The notes under the pieces were generated by a model, which ran no database searches, was not told the origin of the DNA, and saw only the letters and a program-made list of their open reading frames with translations. Position numbers and translations under genes: made by a program. A DNA stretch of 64,000 bases from DASXHY01 sp036272195 (GTDB lineage Bacteria; Verrucomicrobiota; Verrucomicrobiia; Limisphaerales; DASXHY01): the NCBI GenBank assembly GCA_036272195.1, contig DATAZE010000049.1:248001-312000 (forward strand), in the 5' to 3' direction. This document shows, piece by piece, positions 53,822 to 62,316 of the stretch. Position 1 is the first letter of the stretch. Every line of letters begins with the position of its first letter.

Positions 53822-55174
53822 TTACGGTTGAATGACTCGATAAAACTTCGCCATGCTCAGTGGCGAAGTGGTATCAACAACGATGATTGGGCCGGTTCCG
53901 GCTGTGTTCGTCGAAAACGAGGTATAAGGCCCGCCCACTGAGGAGGCATACTGCGACACATACGTGCTGCCGTTGACGCCGTTAATTGTGATGACGGGAT
54001 ACAAGCTAAATGAATCACCTGTCACGGTGGCTCCTGCGCTTGTAGTATAGCCACGATCGCTCGGGCTGGCAGCCGAGTTGGTAGCTACTACAGAATAGAC
54101 CCCAGTCTCGGCAGCGCTGAAATTTGCAATGGTTAGAGTGGCCGTCGTGGCACCGGAAATTCCATTACCGTTCGCGAGGGGCGCGGAATTAAACAGCCAT
54201 TGATAGCTGGTTGCGGGCGAGGCAGTCGCGGTTAAGGTGGCCGTGCCGTGTAACCCAACGATCGAATTTGAGGGGTTAAGGCTGAATTGCGGCGTGGTGG
54301 GACCCTGGGGCGCCAGAGCGGTAAGGATGGTGGTATTATTCCCCGGATTATAGACGGCTTGGATTGTGCCATTACCCTCGAAAGCAATGAGCTGATTACT
54401 TGCTATCAAGATCGGCATATAACTTAATGCATTGTTTGTGATCACCACCTGGGAGCCGGCTCCGATGTCCATGATGCCAATGTTTCCTTTCGAACCATTG
54501 TTATTCGTGCCAGATTGGCCAAGCGTTTGGGAAGCCCAATCACGCAGGAAAAGTGAAGCGTTATTGGTGATGTAAATATAGTTGGTGACACCAGGGCTTC
54601 CATTCCAATTCACGCCCAGTTCCCCAGCGGGAATGTGAATCGTGCCGCCGTTAATGACCACCGTGCCCTGTGTGCTGGGTCCTTGTCCCACCCAAAGATG
54701 TCCACCAAAGGTGGCGTCCGAGCCCGGGCCAACAATCAAAAGCCCAGGTCCGGCCACGAAGCCTATGCCAGTCCAGGAGTCTCCAATAACCGAAAAGCCC
54801 GCCTGAAACTGGGCGCCATTGTTGACTAATACCGTCCCGGCGCCTCCGAAGCCGCACATCAACTGGCCGATAGCAGTGACCTGAGTGTTGTTTGATACGA
54901 CACAAATAATAGGGCTGTTATTATATATGGCATTGTAATAAGTGAACGGTTGGTTGGTGTCGATAACGAGAGGCACGACACCGCCAGCCCAGTTGTTAGC
55001 ATCATCCCAAGCAGCGTACATGTTGGTGCCAGTGTCGTCAGTCCAAGTGTCCAGCGGGGACCATTGGATGTCTTCTCGATTCGCGGCCATGGCGTTGAAG
55101 GTCAGCGGCCCGGCGAGCAGGCCGGTCAGAAGCAGCAACTTAAGCAGTTGAGGGGGATTGAACTCTTTTTTCAT
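53822..55174 (-). CDS. Secreted beta-solenoid protein with Ig-like domain
   Basis: A 450-residue protein with a signal peptide (KLLLLTGLLAGPLTFNAMA). Residues about 45-285 form Gly/Asn-rich beta repeats (GTVVINGGTIHIP, GNIGIMDIGAGS). Their order matches the first half of the protein at 56195: NWAGG/NWSGG, a HLWVG/HLWIG strand, INGGT, and a final GNGTIQAVYN-like piece. An Ig-like domain (about 300-375, SYQWLFN..ATLTIANFSAAETGVYSV) and a short beta end with FYRVIQP follow. No active site is visible; a carbohydrate-binding or surface role is inferred. It is transcribed divergently from the second pseudopilin, 139 bp away. Confidence 0.83.
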   Translation of the reverse strand: MKKEFNPPQLLKLLLLTGLLAGPLTFNAMAANREDIQWSPLDTWTDDTGTNMYAAWDDANNWAGGVVPLVIDTNQPFTYYNAIYNNSPIICVVSNNTQVTAIGQLMCGFGGAGTVLVNNGAQFQAGFSVIGDSWTGIGFVAGPGLLIVGPGSDATFGGHLWVGQGPSTQGTVVINGGTIHIPAGELGVNWNGSPGVTNYIYITNNASLFLRDWASQTLGQSGTNNNGSKGNIGIMDIGAGSQVVITNNALSYMPILIASNQLIAFEGNGTIQAVYNPGNNTTILTALAPQGPTTPQFSLNPSNSIVGLHGTATLTATASPATSYQWLFNSAPLANGNGISGATTATLTIANFSAAETGVYSVVATNSAASPSDRGYTTSAGATVTGDSFSLYPVITINGVNGSTYVSQYASSVGGPYTSFSTNTAGTGPIIVVDTTSPLSMAKFYRVIQP

Positions 55175-55313
55175 ATTTTTCTCCGATTATGTTGGTTGGT
55201 GAGAATTGGGACGATTGCACCGTAGTGTAGATGCGCAACAGGTTAGTATCCCCAATAACGGGGATGGCAAACGGGTCGGGTAAGGAGCAAAGTCGCTGGA
55301 ATAATTCCCAACC

Positions 55314-56126
55314 ATGAAAACCGCTTCTCGCCGAATGAATGTTGCTTTGCCTCTCCGACAAGGCTTTACGTTGATTGAATTACTGGTGGTCATCGCCATT
55401 ATTGCAATCCTGGCGGCGATGCTGTTGCCAGCCTTGAGCAAGGCAAAGGCGCGAGCCCAGGCAACGACGTGTATGAACAACACAAAACAAATGACGCTGG
55501 GCTGGATCATGTATGCGAGCGACAACAATGACAAAACCGCGGGTTTGCATGACGACGGCAATGATTCCGGATCGGTTGGCGAGTCGGCCACCAATTGGTG
55601 CAGTGGAAACATGGCTTTTTATCCGAGCTGCACTAATACGGCGTTTTTGGTGACTGGGGAGCTTTTCCCGTATATCAATAGTGTGGCCGTTTATCACTGC
55701 CCGGCCGATAGCACAACCGCAAGTCTCATCGATCCCAGGGGAGGCGCGCAATCGAGGGTTCGCAGTTTTTCCATGAGTCAAACGTTTGGGAAAGGCACAT
55801 ACCTTGGCGGATACAGAACATACGATAAGATTAGCAACATTATGAAAGTGACGGACACCTGGCTCTTCATTGATGAAAATGAGAAAAGTATCAACGACCC
55901 TGCCTTCGCAGTTGTGATGGCGACTGGAAGCACAGTCACGGTACAAGACGTTCCCTCGGGCCGTCATGGCGGCTCGACCGGCATGTCATTTGCCGACGGA
56001 CATTCGATCGTCCACAAATGGAATTCACCCGCGACCTACAACTCTGCCGCCCGCGCAAGTTCAAGTGATCCGGGTGTTGTTGCCGACATGTTGTGGCTTT
56101 CTTCGGTAACTACGGTACGTCAGTAA
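55314..56126 (+). CDS. Type II pseudopilin-like protein, H-X9-DG family
   Basis: A 270-residue protein. A short basic leader ends at QGFTLIELLVV, the prepilin peptidase site, followed by the hydrophobic helix AIIAILAAMLLPALSK. The exported domain ends with RHGGSTGMSFADGH, where the His is exactly nine residues before DG, the family hallmark. It is shorter than the relative at 36628 and clearly a paralogue of it. The gene lies between two genes for beta-solenoid proteins, divergent from one and 68 bp upstream of the other, which suggests a link with their export or display. Confidence 0.92.
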   Translation: MKTASRRMNVALPLRQGFTLIELLVVIAIIAILAAMLLPALSKAKARAQATTCMNNTKQMTLGWIMYASDNNDKTAGLHDDGNDSGSVGESATNWCSGNMAFYPSCTNTAFLVTGELFPYINSVAVYHCPADSTTASLIDPRGGAQSRVRSFSMSQTFGKGTYLGGYRTYDKISNIMKVTDTWLFIDENEKSINDPAFAVVMATGSTVTVQDVPSGRHGGSTGMSFADGHSIVHKWNSPATYNSAARASSSDPGVVADMLWLSSVTTVRQ

Positions 56127-56194
56127 CTACGTTACGGTAGCGAACTAAAGATGGCGTATGACGTTTCTTGTGTGTGGCCGGAGGAATTATTGAA

Positions 56195-58375
56195 ATGAGA
56201 AGCCTGCGCAGATTTTGTGGCGGGCTACTGGTATTGTTTTTCCTCGGGGCGGGTGTTTTGGCGAAGGCGCAACTGACGGCCACGACCTGGAATCCGGCAG
56301 CCAATCCAACGCAGCCTTCGGACTTCATTTGGACCACCGCTGGCAATTGGAGCGGAGGCAGCGTCCCAACTCATGGGTATAAGGCGTATTTCAATGCCGG
56401 GGCCACGCCCTGCGTCGTAAGCACCACGGTTGGCGGTTGCCAAATATCCATCGGCGATGGCGGACCGGGGGGCGTGCTCATCATCACCAACGGCGGCAGC
56501 CTGTCTGCCGGAGACAACACGGCAGGCAACAATGACAATTATGCCTGGACGGCTATTGGCTATAGCAGTACCGGTGAATTAGATATCGAGAACGGCGGAT
56601 CGGTCACCTTCAACTATCACCTCTGGATCGGCCTGAATCCCGGGGGGATTGGCACGTTCAACATGAATGGCGGGACGGCGTCGGTGGCAGGTGTTTTCGG
56701 ACTGGGCTTTAGCGGAGGCACCGGCATTGTGCACATCAACGGCGGCACATTGACTCTATCCCAATGGGCTGCCAACGCGATTCAAGGCAGCGGTTCGGTG
56801 CTCGACATTGGAGGCGGAAGCGTGGTCATTGCGGGCAATCAAGTGGCCTCGGTGAATGGTTTTATCACCAGCGGTAAAATCACCGGTTATGGTGGTGCTG
56901 GCACCGTGGCGTGCAACTATAACGGAACCTCCAATGCCACCACCATCACCGCCACTAAAACCAGTAGCGACTCCGGCAACATTTATCTTTCCATCCAATT
57001 GAACACGCCCAATCTGACACTTTCCTGGCCGACTTCCTCCGTTTATTACGGATTGCAATCCACTACCAATCTCATGTCGCCGGTTGTCTGGCGCTCCTTG
57101 ACCAACCCAGCCGTCACCACCAATGGGACCAACGAAGTTACTTTACCTTTAAGCCAGACAACTTTCTTTAGTCTGAACCATGGGGTTGATGCCACCACCA
57201 TGTATGGCAAATTATTGATGGGTTATCAGGGCTGGTTTGCGTGCCCGAATGACGGCTCGGCGCCCAATCAATGGTGGCATTGGTTTCACAACCAGACGCC
57301 GACTGCGGCCAACGTTAACACCGATTTTCTCCCGGACACATCCGAGGCCACCACGAACGAGCTTTTTAATACCCAGATGACCTATTCCAACGGCAGTCCG
57401 GTTCAGTTCGATTCGTCCGCCGTGGAGACAACCGTCCGCCGCCATTTTCGATGGATGCAGGAAAATCAATTGGACGGCGTGTTTCTCCAACGCTTCCTGA
57501 GCGATCTTTCCAGTCCGCAATTCTTTTCTTTTCGAAATCAAGTTACCGCAAATGTCCGCGCAGGAGCGGAAGCCTACGGGCGGGTGTTCGCCATCATGTA
57601 CGATGTCAGCGGTCAGTCCACCAACACTCTCATCAGCAATATCACCAACGACTGGCGTTACCTGGTGAATACCATGCACATTACGAACAGCACACGCTAT
57701 CTTTACCACAAGGGCAAACCAGTCGTGGCCATTTGGGGATTTGGTTTTAATGACGGGGGCCATCTGGCTTCGCCGCAACAGGCGCAGACGGTCATCAATT
57801 GGTTCAAAGCCCAGGGCGTCACCATTATGGGCGGGGTGCCGACGTATTGGCGCACGTTGCAGAATGATGCGTTCACGAACACGGCGTGGACACCCGTTTA
57901 TCTTTCGTTTGATGTCATCAGTCCGTGGGCGGTTGGCCGATTTGGCAATAACGCCGGAGCCGATAATTATACGGCGAGCATTACCATACCGGACTTCGCC
58001 GAATGCAAGACGAACGCGATTGATTATCTGCCCGTGGTTTTCCCCGGCTTTTCCTGGCACAACGAAAACGGCGGCACTCTCAACCAAATTCCGCGCAATG
58101 GCGGCGCGTTTTATTGGCGACAGGTTTACGATGACGTGCACGCCGGTTGTAACATGATTTACGGCGCGATGTTCGATGAAGTGAACGAGGGGACGGCGAT
58201 GTATAAACTCGTGCCGACCACCGCCCAGTTGCCTGCCCAAGGCGAGTTTCTGGCGCTGGACTGCGATGGAATCACCCTGGGCAGTGACTGGTATTTGCGG
58301 CTGGCAAATCAGGCTGGCAAAATGTTGCGGGGGGAAATCCCCTTGCAAACCACCATGCCGATCTCACCGCCATAA
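56195..58375 (+). CDS. Secreted beta-solenoid / GH99-like hydrolase
   Basis: A 726-residue protein from the ATG at 56195, with a good ribosome-binding site GGAGG at 56180-56184. A signal peptide ends VLAKAQ. A beta-solenoid module (about 30-260) like that of the protein at 53822 comes first, and a short beta linker follows. The catalytic-type domain (about 330-715) begins YGKLLMGYQGWF and has LDGVFLQRFLSD and FDEVNEGTAMY with Glu662. This matches the GH71/GH99-like group of barrel hydrolases, whose GH99 members are endo-acting on mannans. Exact activity cannot be fixed from sequence. It is downstream of the pseudopilin gene and probably cotranscribed. Confidence 0.85.
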   Translation: MRSLRRFCGGLLVLFFLGAGVLAKAQLTATTWNPAANPTQPSDFIWTTAGNWSGGSVPTHGYKAYFNAGATPCVVSTTVGGCQISIGDGGPGGVLIITNGGSLSAGDNTAGNNDNYAWTAIGYSSTGELDIENGGSVTFNYHLWIGLNPGGIGTFNMNGGTASVAGVFGLGFSGGTGIVHINGGTLTLSQWAANAIQGSGSVLDIGGGSVVIAGNQVASVNGFITSGKITGYGGAGTVACNYNGTSNATTITATKTSSDSGNIYLSIQLNTPNLTLSWPTSSVYYGLQSTTNLMSPVVWRSLTNPAVTTNGTNEVTLPLSQTTFFSLNHGVDATTMYGKLLMGYQGWFACPNDGSAPNQWWHWFHNQTPTAANVNTDFLPDTSEATTNELFNTQMTYSNGSPVQFDSSAVETTVRRHFRWMQENQLDGVFLQRFLSDLSSPQFFSFRNQVTANVRAGAEAYGRVFAIMYDVSGQSTNTLISNITNDWRYLVNTMHITNSTRYLYHKGKPVVAIWGFGFNDGGHLASPQQAQTVINWFKAQGVTIMGGVPTYWRTLQNDAFTNTAWTPVYLSFDVISPWAVGRFGNNAGADNYTASITIPDFAECKTNAIDYLPVVFPGFSWHNENGGTLNQIPRNGGAFYWRQVYDDVHAGCNMIYGAMFDEVNEGTAMYKLVPTTAQLPAQGEFLALDCDGITLGSDWYLRLANQAGKMLRGEIPLQTTMPISPP

Positions 58376-58414
58376 GGAGACTCGCAACCTGCCCTAATTT
58401 CGTCGCATCGCAAT

Positions 58415-58678
58415 GGGCGCATATCAAAATTTGCCCAGTATTTCAGCCACGGAGCGGCGGTAGAGGACAGCCCGCGGCGCAAGCCGTGAGATTGAAGGGT
58501 TAAGAGAAACGAGCCGCGGAGCGGCGAAAGAATGCGTCCCGGCGTTTTTCTTTCGCCCCATCCGGGGCTCAGCGATTTTCACGCTCGGTTCCCACGGCTC
58601 GCGCCGCGGGCTGTCCTCTACCGCCGCTCCGTAGCTATTTCCCCGATTTTTGCGGTATACAAATTTCGATACGCGCCC
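58415..58678 (-). mobile_element. MITE-like element, family A copy 3 (best preserved)
   Basis: The 264-bp element has terminal inverted repeats GGGCGCATATCAAAATTTG (58415-58433) and its inverse (58660-58678), 17 of 19 matching. Inside, 58449-58480 and 58601-58632 are perfect 32-bp inverted arms (starting ACGGAGCGGCGG) around a smaller palindrome. It lies in the opposite orientation to copies 1 and 2, 40 bp after the GH99-like gene. Confidence 0.8.
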
Positions 58679-58739
58679 CCGCGCAATACCCTTCAAAGTT
58701 TCTTGATGCGCTCGGAGACTTGGGCAAATAAACTGCGTC

Positions 58740-59111
58740 ATGAGCGGAAAGAAACCTGTTCCGGACGGTGACAACCGATCCTGGGAACCAAACCCTTTTT
58801 CCAGTTTGAGCAGCGCGGGCTTGCCCGCCGGTCCTGAAACCCAAGCGGCACCGGCAGCGAAAAAGAGCCGCGGCCGGGTGGATATCCTCCGTCAAACGGC
58901 GCACCGCGGCGGCAAGACGGTGACGGTGATCGCGAATTTTGTTGGAATCGGCTTGCCGGAAAAAGAAAAACTCGCGAAACAAATCCAGAAAGCCTGTGGA
59001 GCCGGAGGCACGGTCAAGGACGGGCGGATTGAAATTCAAGGCGACAAACGCACGGAAGCCGCGCGCATTCTCATCGAGGCTGGTTTTCAGCCGGTTTTTG
59101 CCGGAGGTTAA
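58740..59111 (+). CDS. SUI1/YciH-type translation initiation factor
   Basis: A 123-residue protein. After a flexible N-terminus of about 45 residues, the SUI1 domain reads RGRVDILRQTAHRGGKTVTVI, then GLPEKEKLAKQIQKACGAGG and VKDGRIEIQGD, ending with AGFQPVFAGG. Bacterial YciH resembles eukaryotic eIF1 and is thought to affect start-codon choice and fidelity on the 30S subunit. It is followed 17 bp later by the Gre-like gene, so both are likely expressed together. The shadow frame with MITE sequence on the other strand is ignored. Confidence 0.93.
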   Translation: MSGKKPVPDGDNRSWEPNPFSSLSSAGLPAGPETQAAPAAKKSRGRVDILRQTAHRGGKTVTVIANFVGIGLPEKEKLAKQIQKACGAGGTVKDGRIEIQGDKRTEAARILIEAGFQPVFAGG

Positions 59112-59128
59112 AAGGTCGCACCGGCCGT

Positions 59129-59608
59129 ATGAATAAAACTTTGTTGTTAAAAGAAATTGTGGCGCGCCTGAATGAGAACCTGGGCGTTCTCGAAAACGCA
59201 GCCCGTGCGTCTCACGACGAGGCGACCCACGAAAGCAGCCGGGCGGAAAGCAAATACGACACCCGCGGTCTCGAAGCCGCCTACCTGGCCGGCGGCCAGG
59301 CCCGGCAGGCAAGGGAAATCCTCGATTCCATCAAGCTTTATCAATCGTTGCCAATGCGGAATTTCGCGCCGGGCGATTTAATCGATTTGACCGCGGTCGT
59401 AAAACTGGATGCCGACGGCTCGCCCGCCACATATTTCATCGGCCCCAAAAGCGGCGGGCTGGAGATCCAATTTGACGGCGAGGAAATTGTGGTCGTTACG
59501 CCCCAATCTCCCATGGGCCAGAACTTGATCGGAAAAAAAGCGGGCCAACGTTGGTCCGCCAAGCCGGGCGCGCCCATCCTGAAATATCACATCTTTCAGG
59601 TGTGGTGA
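59129..59608 (+). CDS. GreA/GreB-family elongation factor-like protein
   Basis: A 159-residue protein. The N-terminal helical part (about 1-70; KYDTRGLEAAYLAGGQARQA) resembles the coiled coil of Gre factors, though it is shorter than in GreA. The C-terminal part is the FKBP-like Gre domain: PGDLIDLTAVVKLD, TYFIGPKSGGLEI and VVTPQSPMGQNLIGKKAG, the last being the classic Gre signature. Gre proteins bind the RNA polymerase secondary channel and help it escape stalls. It is probably cotranscribed with the SUI1 gene. Confidence 0.9.
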   Translation: MNKTLLLKEIVARLNENLGVLENAARASHDEATHESSRAESKYDTRGLEAAYLAGGQARQAREILDSIKLYQSLPMRNFAPGDLIDLTAVVKLDADGSPATYFIGPKSGGLEIQFDGEEIVVVTPQSPMGQNLIGKKAGQRWSAKPGAPILKYHIFQVW

Positions 59609-59635
59609 TGGCGGCCCCGCTCTGGTCTTTCCAAG

Positions 59636-59845
59636 TTAGCGCGTGGTCCTAGAAATTCCCGTGCCATTCGCCGGCGCCAACCGGACCAGCAATTTTTCCA
59701 GAATCTTGCGTTTAATGACTTCCATCTCCTCTTCTTCCGGCGTCCAAACATCTTGTTCAAACTGAATGCCGTCACTGTAAGGATATACGCATCCCGCCGA
59801 AGCAGGAGCCACCACAGGGGTTTGCCCCAATGTACCGTTTATCAT
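59636..59845 (-). CDS. Possible small acidic protein
   Basis: A 69-residue frame with a plausible composition (DVWTPEEEEMEVIKRKILEK) and an ATG at 59845. No ribosome-binding site is obvious and no family is recognised. It lies in an otherwise empty 400-bp gap that runs to the tRNA gene. It may be real or chance. Confidence 0.35.
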   Translation of the reverse strand: MINGTLGQTPVVAPASAGCVYPYSDGIQFEQDVWTPEEEEMEVIKRKILEKLLVRLAPANGTGISRTTR

Positions 59846-60014
59846 AAGGTTGTCGTCGTCCCTCGTTGGTCTGTAGGTCTCTTGAGGAGTAATACGACGG
59901 TTAATGCGGAATCTTTCGTGGGCAAACCAGTTATTAGATGAACGAATGTTAAAAAGTAACCGCAGTGTATGCCTCTTGAATGCCAGCTTAAAATTGATTT
60001 TGAAGAAATCGAAG

Positions 60015-60088
60015 TGGAGCGGGCGAAGGGAATCGAACCCTCGTGTGCAGTTTGGAAGACTGCCGTTCTACCATTGAACTACGCCCGC
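60015..60088 (-). tRNA. tRNA-Gly (anticodon TCC)
   Basis: Read on the minus strand from 60088: acceptor GCGGGCG pairs with CGCCCGC at the 3' end. The D-arm is GTTCAATGGTAGAAC, the anticodon loop is CTTCCAA with TCC, and the T-arm carries GGTTCGATTCC. The discriminator is T and the CCA end is encoded (60015-60017). Length and arms are canonical. Confidence 0.96.
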
Positions 60089-60197
60089 CTCCGCGCTGTG
60101 CGCTTCGGCGCGGCAGGCCCGCGAGCCCACCGACCTCCACAAATCATATCGGGCATGCTTGCCTTGTCAATTCGCCAGCGATAACCTCATGCCTCGC

Positions 60198-61589
60198 ATG
60201 AACGCGCTTCTTCTCACCGGCGGACGAGTCATCGATCCGGCCAATCGCCTCGATGCCCCGGCAGATTTGCTCATCGTGGATGGAAAAATTTCCGCTGTCG
60301 GCAAAGATGCCGCCGCCGCCGCGCCCGCCGATGCCGAGCGCCTGGACGTCAAAGGAATGATCGTGTGCCCGGGGCTGATTGATTTGCACGTGCACCTGCG
60401 CGAGCCGGGCCAGACCGCCAAGGAAAACATCGCCACCGGCACTGCCGCTGCCGCGCGCGGGGGATTCACTTCCGTGGTCTGTATGCCGAATACCAATCCG
60501 GCGATTGATTCCGCCGGCACCGTGGCGCTCATTCGCGACCGGGCTGAACAGCAGGGCGTCGTGAATGTTTTTGTCACCGGCGCGATCACCAAAAACATCG
60601 CGGGCGAAGAACTGGCGTCCATCGGTTCGTTAAAGCGCGCGGGCGTGGTGGCCATCACCGACGACGGCCATTGCATCCAGAACAACGACTTGATGCGCCG
60701 CGCCTGTGAATACGCAAAAATGTTCGACCTGCCGGTGATGGACCATTGCCAGGACTACTCGCTGGTAACGGACGGGGTGATGCACGAAGGTTATTGGAAC
60801 ACTGCGCTCGGATTGCGCGGCTGGCCGTCAGCGGGCGAGGAGATGATCGTGGCGCGAAATATTCTGCTCGCCGAACTGACCGGCGCGCGAATCCATTGCC
60901 AACATTTGAGTGCCGCGGGCAGCGTGGCGCTGATTCGCGAGGCAAAAAAGCGCGGCGTGCCGATTTCCGGTGAGGCCTGCCCGCATCATTTCGTTCTGAC
61001 CGACTCCGCCGTTGCCGGCAGCGAAAAGTTTTGGGCTGAGGATGGCAAATCGCTTTTATCTCTCACCTCGCCGCTCTCCCCTTTACCCTCGTGGCCGAAC
61101 TACGACACGAATTTCAAAATGAACCCGCCCTTGCGTTCCGCGCGCGACCGCGAGGCGATTCTCGAAGGGTTGACGGACGGCACCATTGAAATTCTCTGCA
61201 GCGACCACGCCCCGCATTGCGACTACGAAAAGGAAGTCGAGTTTGACTACGCGCCCTTCGGCATCACCGGCCTGGAGACCGAGTTGGCGCTGTCATTGAT
61301 GCAATTGTATCACGCCAAACGCCTTTCCCTTTCCGACCTGATCGCCAAATACACCGTTGCCCCCGCACGTCTGTTGAACTTGAAGAAAGGCACCTTAAGC
61401 GTAGGTGCGGACGCCGACGTGACCGTATTTGACGCCGATCGGGAATGGGTTTTCGACCGTGCCGCCAGCGCCACCAAATCGAAGAATACCCCGTTCCACG
61501 AATGGACATTGAAAGGCAAGGCAATCTACACGATAGTGGCGGGGAAAAAGGTGCGCTTTGAACAGCCCGAATTGGCGGGCGTCCAATGA
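60198..61589 (+). CDS. pyrC: Dihydroorotase
   Basis: A 463-residue protein from the ATG at 60198 (an ATG at 60189 is possible). The metal site DLHVHLREPG, the later CPHHFVLTD, the substrate-binding KMNPPLR and the catalytic SDHAPH are all present. It closes carbamoyl aspartate to dihydroorotate in pyrimidine synthesis and binds zinc. About 29 residues between LTDSAV and YDTNFKMNPPLR look long compared with Bacillus-type enzymes. It is encoded near carA, also of the pyrimidine/arginine pathway, with a thioredoxin-like gene between. Confidence 0.95.
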   Translation: MNALLLTGGRVIDPANRLDAPADLLIVDGKISAVGKDAAAAAPADAERLDVKGMIVCPGLIDLHVHLREPGQTAKENIATGTAAAARGGFTSVVCMPNTNPAIDSAGTVALIRDRAEQQGVVNVFVTGAITKNIAGEELASIGSLKRAGVVAITDDGHCIQNNDLMRRACEYAKMFDLPVMDHCQDYSLVTDGVMHEGYWNTALGLRGWPSAGEEMIVARNILLAELTGARIHCQHLSAAGSVALIREAKKRGVPISGEACPHHFVLTDSAVAGSEKFWAEDGKSLLSLTSPLSPLPSWPNYDTNFKMNPPLRSARDREAILEGLTDGTIEILCSDHAPHCDYEKEVEFDYAPFGITGLETELALSLMQLYHAKRLSLSDLIAKYTVAPARLLNLKKGTLSVGADADVTVFDADREWVFDRAASATKSKNTPFHEWTLKGKAIYTIVAGKKVRFEQPELAGVQ

Positions 61590-61611
61590 CCGAACCTCAA
61601 AAATTAAAACT

Positions 61612-62055
61612 ATGAAAAAAATCGCTCTAACGCTCCTGGCCTGCTGCGCGGCCCTTCAACTCCGCGCCGTGGAAACCGTATGGACGACCGATGTCCCGCA
61701 GGCATTGGCCCAGGCCAAGAAGGAAAACAAAATGGTGCTGCTGGATTTCACCGGCTCCGATTGGTGCAGCTGGTGCATGAAGTTCAAGAAGGAAGCGCTC
61801 GACACGACCGAATTCAATGATTACGCCGGCAAAAATCTCGTGCTCGTGGAAGTCGATTTTCCCAATAAAAAACCGCAAAGCACTGCGTTGAAAAGCGCCA
61901 ACAAAGCCCTGGGCGAAAAATATAAGGTCGACGGCTATCCCAGCTTCGTCGTGCTGAACAAGGACGGCAAAGAGGTCGGCCGGCAGGAAGGTTATAAACC
62001 GGGCGGTCCCAAGGCGTTCATCTCCGAGTTGGACGGTTTCAAAGGCAAGAACTGA
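61612..62055 (+). CDS. Thioredoxin-fold exported protein
   Basis: A 147-residue protein from the ATG at 61612. A signal peptide is present (KKIALTLLACCAALQLRA). The thioredoxin fold has active-site WCSWC (Cys52, Cys55) and the cis-Pro in DGYPSFVVL. The FTGSDWCSWC form matches the thioredoxin-7/DsbD-gamma-like group acting in the periplasm on disulfides. It starts 22 bp after pyrC and ends before a strong terminator at 62081. The link to pyrimidine synthesis appears to be only positional. Confidence 0.92.
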   Translation: MKKIALTLLACCAALQLRAVETVWTTDVPQALAQAKKENKMVLLDFTGSDWCSWCMKFKKEALDTTEFNDYAGKNLVLVEVDFPNKKPQSTALKSANKALGEKYKVDGYPSFVVLNKDGKEVGRQEGYKPGGPKAFISELDGFKGKN

Positions 62056-62080
62056 GTTGAATCATTCTTTCCACATAATC

Positions 62081-62108
62081 GGCGCAGCTTTAAGGCTGCG
62101 CCTTTTTT
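62081..62108 (+). terminator. Rho-independent terminator after thioredoxin-like gene
   Basis: The 8-bp stem GGCGCAGC / GCTGCGCC has loop TTTAAG and is followed by TTTTTT. It ends the pyrC/thioredoxin unit. Confidence 0.92.
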
Positions 62109-62114
62109 GCGCAC

Positions 62115-62234
62115 GGTAGGGACAGCGCGCTGCGCTGTCCGCGCCGCGTTCGGCGGCGCAACGTGGGACGCGGCGACGGTGACTGTTCCGTCCACTGAAC
62201 GCGGACGGTGACGCCGCAGCGCGGCATCCCTACC
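62115..62234. repeat. Compound GC palindrome with GGTAGGGA ends
   Basis: A 120-bp element with ends GGTAGGGA and TCCCTACC. Inside are GGACAGCGC/GCGCTGTCC and GACGCCGCAGCGCGGC hairpins. It is the largest member of the family at 32955 and 34115 and lies between the terminator and carA. Confidence 0.7.
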
Positions 62235-62316
62235 ACGTCAATCAGAGCGCTACGATTTGGATTAAATCTTGACCGCGGATGCCGCGGCTTTAGCATCGCA
62301 ACAATTTGTGTCTGTA

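Noticed and set aside
57212..58348. 378-codon minus-strand frame
   Set aside because: It is antisense to the GH99-like domain.
60990..61130. Apparent insertion in PyrC between LTDSAV and YDTNFKMNPPLR
   Set aside because: It is in frame and probably a normal length variant of this enzyme group.
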